A stretch of DNA of 64,000 nucleotides, taken from Cladorrhinum sp. PSN259 (Eukaryota; Ascomycota; Sordariomycetes; Sordariales; Podosporaceae). Location: the NCBI GenBank assembly GCA_033725935.1, contig MU867060.1:1206922-1270921 (forward strand). Reading direction: 5' to 3'. Below the pieces are notes generated by a model, which saw only the letters and a program-made list of their open reading frames with translations, ran no database searches and was not told the DNA's origin. The translations under genes and the position numbers were made by a program. Below are positions 58,051 to 64,000 of this stretch, piece after piece (the first letter of the stretch is position 1; each line of letters opens with the position of its first letter).

Positions 58051-58267
58051 TCCCGAGAGGCGCCTTCCTCGCAGCTCAGCTCTTGTCTCAAAGTTCCGAT
58101 CTGTTGAACCGTGAACGTCGCTCTTTCTATCTCTACCAACTTCCAAAAAAAATCGTGCCGTGCTCGACCCACTGCACATCCACTCGCTCACCGAGTATTT
58201 CTTGCGTCTTTTCAGGCTTTTTCACCCCGGAATCGAAGAACTCGACAATCTCGCAGGACCAGAAAAG

Positions 58268-58512
58268 ATGCAGCTCTCGTCAGTCGCTACCGTCTTCACC
58301 ATGGCCGTTGGCCTGGTTGCAGCATACCCCATCAACTTGAGACCCAGAACCTGCTCAGACGTATGTCTTCTCCCATTTACCTTATATTACTTTGCCTTTG
58401 GTAACAAAAATTCCAGTTAAAACGTGACCTCATCCTCAAAGGTGAGCTCGCCCCCGAGGCCTGCTGCAGCTATGGACGATGCTTGGGCGACGTGGTGATT
58501 TCAATGGTGTAA
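58268..58512 (+). CDS. Small secreted cysteine-containing protein
   Basis: Two exons: 58268-58360 and 58417-58512, giving 62 residues; the 56-base intron has GTATGT and CAG ends. A signal peptide of about 19 residues (MQLSSVATVFTMAVGLVAA) is followed by a short segment containing Cys29. A Lys-Arg pair at 33-34 is a possible Kex2 site. The remaining peptide has Cys47, Cys48 and Cys53 (EACCSYGRC), giving four cysteines in all. The two exons make sense only when spliced, and both splice sites are good. Secreted proteins of this size act as effectors, antimicrobials or signalling peptides in fungi; I do not recognise the family and assign no function. Confidence 0.65.
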
Positions 58513-60250
58513 ACCCCTTATCGCATGATCAAAATCCCTCTTCAAAAATGCTTTGCATCGAAAATACGAGGTCGAAAAGGATACTCGTAACCAAAAGTTC
58601 GGGTTGGAATCGGACCCCGGTCGCTTTCTTAGTCTCATCATTCACGAGTATACCAGCTCGCGATGCTGGCTGAGCCCCCCCCCCCCCCCTCAACGGCCAC
58701 ACCAACTTGGACACTCGGATCCTTCCAGAGGCGCAACGGACGAGCGATTAAAATGTTTTTAATTTTTTTCTCACGCTCTTTTCTCATGTACATGAATTTA
58801 TCTTTTGGCGTTTATTCGGCGGTCGCATTTTATACGGGGACGGAGATACCCTTTGGGTGGGAAGACTGAACGACAACCACGACTATCAACACAACGGCTG
58901 ATCAGAGTATTTGTGCTGGAGTAAACGGTTCTTAAAAACGGTTGGGCACCGGATCGGAGTTTTGAGGAAGGAAGTTCGGGTTTATTTTCTCGTCTCATCT
59001 CTGGAGGCTTTTATGTCAGTCTACAACAAACTTTGTCGGGAAAGGGATGTATAGAAGGAGGGAAGGATCATCATCTCATCTTTTCACACAACCATGCCAC
59101 CACACAACAACGTTTCATATATATACAGCAACCATGCACACAGGGATGTCGTCATGACGCTTTCTCTTGATTTGGGTGCCGGGAAAGAGACCATATCACA
59201 CACAGCATTTAGATATCACTGAGTGGTGAAGTCAACTCTTTGTCGAAGACCCACAACTACATATTATATACCAGATACAGAATGGAGAAATATGGCCCGC
59301 AATGATTATGATGCAGACACACAGATACACGGAAAAATTACTACAGCCTCTTATATATCCATTCTTTGCCGGTTTCCGATCCCGAACCAACAAGGGGGAA
59401 GATATTTTCCACACTTTGTTCTTTTCTTCTATTCAATTTATTTTCCACGTGCAGTCTTTCTCTCTAGGCAGGAACCCTTGGGATTTGCTCCGACTCGGTC
59501 AGCTCCCATATACCCGGTGTCATTTGAAGTCCGATGATTGGTGCGGTTGAATTCGCGACTTGCGTAGGCTCGGTGTTGTAGTAACCCGAACAGCTTTACC
59601 CCACACGTGCTCCAAACGAAACTTTGTCCACATGCCTTTTCACAGTGAAGGGATTTGGGATGGAGAAAGTTTGTTTTGGAGCATGTGTTCACATTTTGCT
59701 CATTGGACCGCTATAATCTGCAGTAGCTGGTGGGGGTTATACACCAGTCTAGACTTTTTCAAGCCTCTTGAGAAAAAAAAAAGGACGAACGGAAATGGTT
59801 AATTATAATGACATGGGGGAAGGAAAATGTGGAGTTTGTATGGAAAGGAACGAACGCAAAGGGAGAAATATCAACATAAGAACCAGTGAACATCCCGTCC
59901 GTTGTTCTGTTATTAACTCTTTTTTTAACTAAATTCTGCCGTGTAAAGAGGTTGGCAGCGAGATCGGCAACACTTCTACTACCTACACATCTCCAAAAAG
60001 CTCTCCAATATAAACCTCCTCCTCTTCGTCTAACCCCCAACTTTACCAACCCCGCGGTTGTTTATAAAGGGAGGTCACTCACTCACCTTTTACCGGTCCG
60101 ATCTAGAGAGCAACAGCAGCAGCAGCCAAACCCAAAATACGAAACACAAGCTTTCCTACCTTTACCCGTCCTTGCTACAATCCCACCTGACAACTACAAC
60201 AAAGATATAAAAAAATAAAAAAACGTACCTTTTTGCCTCGCCTCCAAAAA
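58513..60250. other. Intergenic: LAD1 promoter and 3' flank of the secreted protein gene
   Basis: 1.7 kb, no supported gene. Near LAD1 there are two GTGGGG-type sites (59599-59604 reverse and 59730-59735) matching the CreA/CRE1 consensus, and a TATAAA at 60063. Confidence 0.5.
60063..60068 (+). promoter_or_regulatory. TATA box of LAD1
   Basis: TATAAA sits 188 bases before the ATG in an otherwise ORF-free leader. Confidence 0.5.
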
Positions 60251-61447
60251 ATGTCAACCTCCATAAAAGCCTCCAAGCCGAACATCGGCGTCTTCACAGA
60301 CCCCAAACATAACCTCTGGATCGACGATGCCGCCCCTTCGCTCGAAGCAGTCCAGACAGCCTCGGAGCTCCGTGAGGGGCAGGTAACCATTGCCATCCGC
60401 AGCACCGGTATTTGCGGGTATGTATGGGCCGTTTATTTTATTTTAGACCTTTCCTTCCCCCCTTTTTGGACACTGAAAGCTGATTTGAGTCCCCCTAATA
60501 AAAGCTCCGACATTCACTTCTGGAAGCACGGGAACATAGGTCCCATGATAGTCTGCGCCTCCCACATCCTAGGCCACGAATCGGCGGGGGAGGTCATCGC
60601 CGCCCACCCCTCCGTCACTTCGCTCAAGGTGGGCGACCGCGTGGCGGTCGAGCCCCAGGTGATTTGCAACGAGTGCGAGCCCTGCCTGACGGGCCGGTAC
60701 AATGGGTGCGAAAAGGTTGATTTCCTGTCTACCCCGCCCGTCGCGGGGCTGCTGAGGCGGTACGTCAATCACCCGTCCGTGTGGTGTCACAAGATTGGGG
60801 ATATGAGCTACGAGAACGGCGCCATGCTGGAGCCGCTCAGCGTTGCCCTTGCGGGTTTGCAGAGGGCCGGCGTGACGCTGGGCGATGCCGTCCTTGTCTG
60901 CGGCGCGGGTCCGATCGGGCTGATCACTGCTATTTGCGCCAAAGCTGCGGGGGCTTGTCCTATTGTTGTTACCGATATTGACGAGGGGAGGTTGAAGTTT
61001 GCTAGGGAGGTGCTTGGTGATGGGCCTGGGATCAGGACGTTCAAGGTCGGGAGGGAGAGTGCCGAGGAAGCGGCGAAGAGGCTCGTGGAGGAAGGTTTTG
61101 GAGGGATCGAGCCTGCTCTTGCGCTAGAGTGCACTGGTGTTGAGAGCAGCATCGCTGCGGCGATTTGGGCCGTCAAGTTTGGGGGCAAAGTGTTCGTGAT
61201 TGGGGTGGGCAAGGACGAGATTCAGATTCCGTTCATGAGGGCCAGTGTTAGGGAGGTGGATCTGCAGTTCCAGTACAGGTATAGCAATACGTGGCCGAGG
61301 GCGATCAGGCTGGTGCAGAACGGGGTGGTGAACTTGGACAAGCTGGTTACGCATCGGTTTGAGCTGGAGGACGCGTTGAAGGCCTTTGAGACGGCGGCGG
61401 ATCCGAGGACGGGGGCAATTAAGGTGCAGATTCAGAGTTTGGATTGA
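60251..61447 (+). CDS. lad1: L-arabinitol 4-dehydrogenase
   Basis: Two exons: 60251-60417 and 60505-61447, giving 369 residues; the 87-base intron splits the GICGSD motif. It is a zinc medium-chain dehydrogenase. Cys55, His80 and Glu81 (GHES) are catalytic-site residues. The VICNECEPCLTGRYNGCE loop has the four cysteines of the structural zinc site. The NAD-binding CGAGPIGL lies at about 187-194 with TDID further on, and the polyol-binding RYSNTWPRAI and LVTHRFELEDALKAFE end match LAD. It oxidises L-arabinitol to L-xylulose with NAD in the fungal L-arabinose pathway in the cytosol. Sorbitol or xylitol dehydrogenase is the alternative but fits less well. Confidence 0.93.
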   Translation: MSTSIKASKPNIGVFTDPKHNLWIDDAAPSLEAVQTASELREGQVTIAIRSTGICGYVWAVYFILDLSFPPFWTLKADLSPPNKSSDIHFWKHGNIGPMIVCASHILGHESAGEVIAAHPSVTSLKVGDRVAVEPQVICNECEPCLTGRYNGCEKVDFLSTPPVAGLLRRYVNHPSVWCHKIGDMSYENGAMLEPLSVALAGLQRAGVTLGDAVLVCGAGPIGLITAICAKAAGACPIVVTDIDEGRLKFAREVLGDGPGIRTFKVGRESAEEAAKRLVEEGFGGIEPALALECTGVESSIAAAIWAVKFGGKVFVIGVGKDEIQIPFMRASVREVDLQFQYRYSNTWPRAIRLVQNGVVNLDKLVTHRFELEDALKAFETAADPRTGAIKVQIQSLD

Positions 61448-62234
61448 TTATTATAAGGTTTGTTGATTTGTTGAAGCAATAAGTGTTTATAGACAATTCC
61501 ATCGCGACTTCGGGGTTTTGCTGTGGCGTGAGTGCTTGCTTGGTGTTCTGAGATTGTGCGTGAATGAATGAGTCGTTTGCGCCTCGCCTCGGTAATCTTC
61601 AGGGAGCCAGCATCCGTTGACCCGCCTGAGGTGCGCTATAACGTGTCATTCAGTTTTTGATGATGCACAACGCCAAAATGCTTGTCTAGAAAACAAACAC
61701 ATGTAAATGGTGTAAATGACATTGTTAGAGAGTGGCTGGAACTACTTGCAGTAAATCGCACAAGTTGCATGAGTGAGAAAGTGGTTGCAGTTGAAGGGGA
61801 CTGCTGTAATTGAAGAGCTTAAAAACCCCCCGGCCGAGCTTTCTATAGCTGCCAATTGGCTCTCTTATTGGTCAGATTTGGTTTGCCGAGAACCTGGCAA
61901 TGAGCCAACGACCTTGTTCGAAATCTTCCGAGCTTCCTAATTTTTCTTCGATTTCGGGTTGACCCGTTTAAACTTGAGGTGGGTGCTTGCTTGCTTCCCA
62001 GATTTGCGCGATATCGTCGTCGGCTCCCTACAACCACCAATCTCAACCACCACCCACCCCACAACGGACTTTTTTTTCCCCTCTACCTCGACGTCGACGG
62101 CCCGCCGAACCACCCCTCCCACCCGACCCCGGATTTTATCGATCGAAAAGCTGAATTCGCCCGACCGATAGAAATCCATTTTAATTAATTCATACATACT
62201 CTCTCACAACCCAACACCAACCACATAACCCATC
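61448..62234. other. Intergenic: LAD1 3' flank and ATP20 promoter
   Basis: About 790 bases without a supported gene. Confidence 0.6.
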
Positions 62235-63011
62235 ATGTCCTTCTCTCTCGCCATGAGGCGGTCCGGCCTCTCCATGGGCCGTCAGGTCCTCGGTCGTCGC
62301 TTCGAGTCTTCCGCTACCCAGAAGGCCGCCGAAACCGCCAAGCAGACTGCCGCCCAGGCCTCAAAGACTGCGTCCGAGTACTCGGCAAAGGCTCAGGAAG
62401 GCCTGTCGCGCGCCGCCGCCGCTGCCGGTCCCGCCATCTCCAATGCCGCAAAGGGTGCTGCCGATGCCCTCGGCCGTGTCGGTGGTCCTGCAGGACGTAT
62501 CGTTGGTTTAGTTGAGCGTATGCGAAGCCCCCCCCCTCTCTCTCTCCCTCTCCTTTTTTTCCAGTCGTTCACATGGGCTAACCACTCCCCCTCCCTTTTC
62601 TCAGGCCAAACCCCCTCCGTCGTTTACTACACCAAGGTCGGCATTGAGGTAGCCAAGATTGTTTTCAGGGGCCAGAACATGTCTCCTCCGTATGTTTTCT
62701 CTCCATCCCGCATACGTTTCTTTTGCAGTTTTACTGACTTGTACTTTTTTTAATATTTTATTAGTTCCGTTTCCACCTTCCAGACTTACTTCCAGAGCCT
62801 CTGGAAGCAACTGCAGAACCCCTCGGCCTTCATTCAGTCCATCAGCAAGTCTGTCAACCCCCAGCAAGCGCGCAACATCTCGAGCACGCAGGTCATTGCC
62901 GGCGGCGTCTTGCTCGCCGAGCTTCTCGGTTTCTTCACTGTGGGCGAGATGATTGGCAGGTTCAAGTTGGTCGGTTACCATGGCGAGGTTCACGGTGCTG
63001 CTCACCACTAA
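62235..63011 (+). CDS. atp20: Mitochondrial ATP synthase subunit g
   Basis: Three exons: 62235-62517, 62605-62689 and 62765-63011, giving 204 residues. The Arg/Ser-rich N-terminus (MRRSGLSMGRQVLGRRF) is a mitochondrial targeting sequence, followed by an Ala/Lys-rich helix. The subunit g core follows: PSVVYYTKVGIEVAKIVFRGQNMSPP, then TFQTYFQSLWKQLQNPS. A single transmembrane helix comes near the end (VIAGGVLLAELLGFFTVGEMIG) with its GxxxG-like GRFKLVGY tail. Subunit g sits in the membrane part of F1Fo-ATP synthase and is needed for dimerisation and cristae shape. The acceptor and donor sites are all GT-AG. Confidence 0.94.
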
Positions 63012-64000
63012 GGCAGGGTGGTTTGGGTTTTAAAAGGAGTGTGTGAGGGTTGTGTGTGGTTGGGGGTTGTTGTTGTGATGGATGGTTGTGGATGCTTGTA
63101 ACGATTACCAAAGGCGGTTTTTTTTTTCCTTTTATATTTTTCTTTGCAAAGGTTGTAGAGAAAATAAAAGGAAAAGGAGACAGAGAGAGAGAGAGAGCAG
63201 AGCGTGAAAAGGGGCAATTACCTGCAAACTATTTTTTTATTGTTTCTTCTTTTGTATTTTTTCAATACGCATAAAATGGGAAATAGACGATGCCGAAAAG
63301 AGAGAGAGAAACGGAAAATGGAAATGGATGGAAAGAGTGGTAGGTAGGCAGGCAGGTTTGGAAAGGTAAAAATAAAAGGTCCTCCTGTTTAGTAGGAGTT
63401 GTTTTTTGTGTGTGTCGTGGGTGGTGATAGAAATGTCACATAAAAACTAGACTGTTTTCATGCTGTTGTGTTCTAATTGTTTGTGTTCTTACACGTTTAC
63501 CGTCCTATGATTAACGGAAGTATAGTATGTATGTAACATTGATCAAACCTATGAGGAGTTTCACTTTTAAGGAGGGGGGGTTTTTTTTTTTCACAAACGT
63601 GATTCTTCTATGGTCACTTGGGCATGAAGCCAGGAAGGAAGGAAATGGTAACTGGAGATTTGCCATTTTCCCCAAGAAAGGTAGGTAGGTAGGTAGGTAG
63701 GTATATTTATAGCCGACTAGTTTGAAGAAGGTAAGCTCTGCCAATAAAGCTGAGTACTTTTCTTTTTTTTCTTTTTTTATTTACTGGGAAAGGAAAATGA
63801 AGAAAGAGCGAGAAAAAAAAAAAGGAGGGAAAAAAAAGGTAAGAAGCCGTTCATAGAAATGATAAAGGTTTCATGAAGCCCTTTTCTAATCAAGGGAGAT
63901 AGAAAAGAGAAAGAAGAAGAAAACGGAGACAAGGCGACCTAATTATGTCATGTAGATATATACTTCTCTCAACTTAATTATGTAAATGGCTTAAAACTCG
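63012..64000. other. Right-edge region: ATP20 3' flank and simple repeats
   Basis: No supported gene. A (GA)n run lies at 63182-63199, a (GGTA)n run at 63680-63703 and several poly-A and poly-T tracts are present. Confidence 0.6.
63680..63703. repeat. (GGTA)n microsatellite
   Basis: Six GGTA units. The same motif, in shorter form, is scattered through the window (for example near 11083-11107 and 63340-63355). Confidence 0.85.

Larger units (their letters stand above)
56447..58267. other. Intergenic with telomere-like element, hairpins and an orphan promoter
   Basis: 1.8 kb. It contains a telomere-like ACCCTAACCC (56821-56830), an 11-bp perfect hairpin (56885-56927), a 7-bp hairpin (57041-57058) and a CCAAT (57112) plus TATAAA (57132) pair facing right with no matching ORF. 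ORFs on the minus strand at 57146-57674 have no recognisable domain. Confidence 0.5.

Noticed and set aside
60418..62604. LAD1 and ATP20 first introns are multiples of three and stop-free
   Set aside because: About three of 29 introns in the window show this, which is what chance predicts for introns of this length, so it is not evidence for regulated retention.
1..64000. Biosynthetic cluster, transposon, viral insertion or CRISPR-like array
   Set aside because: Gene functions are unrelated housekeeping roles. No transposase, reverse transcriptase, integrase or long terminal/inverted repeats were seen, and the tandem repeats found are short and simple.

Overview
The window is a stretch of chromosome from a filamentous ascomycete (Pezizomycotina), most likely a sordariomycete. 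The evidence is about 29 short introns, mostly 55-90 nt with GT...CTAAC...AG signals, A/T-rich UTRs and microsatellites. The gene families also fit: a BIM1/X325 copper protein, L-arabinitol dehydrogenase, a fungal SRR1-like protein and a SFP1-type zinc-finger factor. I find 20 complete protein genes, one gene cut by the left edge and one U6 snRNA gene. I see no transposons, rRNA, CRISPR or bacterial-style operons. Exon boundaries were derived by hand from splice signals, reading frame and family resemblance.

Left part (1-17 kb): the N-terminus of an unknown gene (edge), eIF3d, a YAP-like bZIP factor with a GC-AG intron, a three-repeat Myb factor, a single-pass membrane protein with an Apple/PAN-like ectodomain and an SRR1-like protein are all on the minus strand. 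A gene-free tract of about 4.35 kb lies upstream of the Myb gene. On the plus strand, a GPI-anchored BIM1-like copper protein is divergent from the SRR1-like gene.

Middle (19-37 kb): DOA1/UFD3 (ubiquitin and Cdc48 cofactor, minus) is divergent from STRAP (WD40, plus). These are followed by an NCS1-family purine/cytosine permease (minus), the U6 snRNA (plus), the tRNA dihydrouridine synthase DUS3 (minus), divergent from a six-bladed kelch protein (plus), and RCF2 (respiratory supercomplex factor, minus).

Right part (41-63 kb): SFP1 (plus, after another 4.4 kb gene-free tract), a kelch-BTB protein resembling fission-yeast Ral2 (minus) divergent from the APC/C activator CDC20 (plus), the TFIIA large subunit TOA1 (plus), an ER BAP31-like protein (minus), a 62-residue secreted cysteine-containing protein (plus), L-arabinitol 4-dehydrogenase LAD1 (plus) and ATP synthase subunit g ATP20 (plus).

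The genes are mostly unlinked housekeeping functions: translation initiation, tRNA modification, splicing RNA, ubiquitin handling, mitochondrial respiration, transcription and cell cycle. They are arranged as divergent and convergent pairs and do not form a metabolic cluster. The most unusual signals are: an open reading frame running 127 codons past the STRAP stop codon, carrying a peptide repeat that has diverged at synonymous sites; 21-bp direct repeats upstream of the U6 gene; a telomere-repeat-like element next to an 11-bp hairpin in an apparently non-coding interval; a small secreted protein; and overlapping upstream ORFs on the kelch gene.
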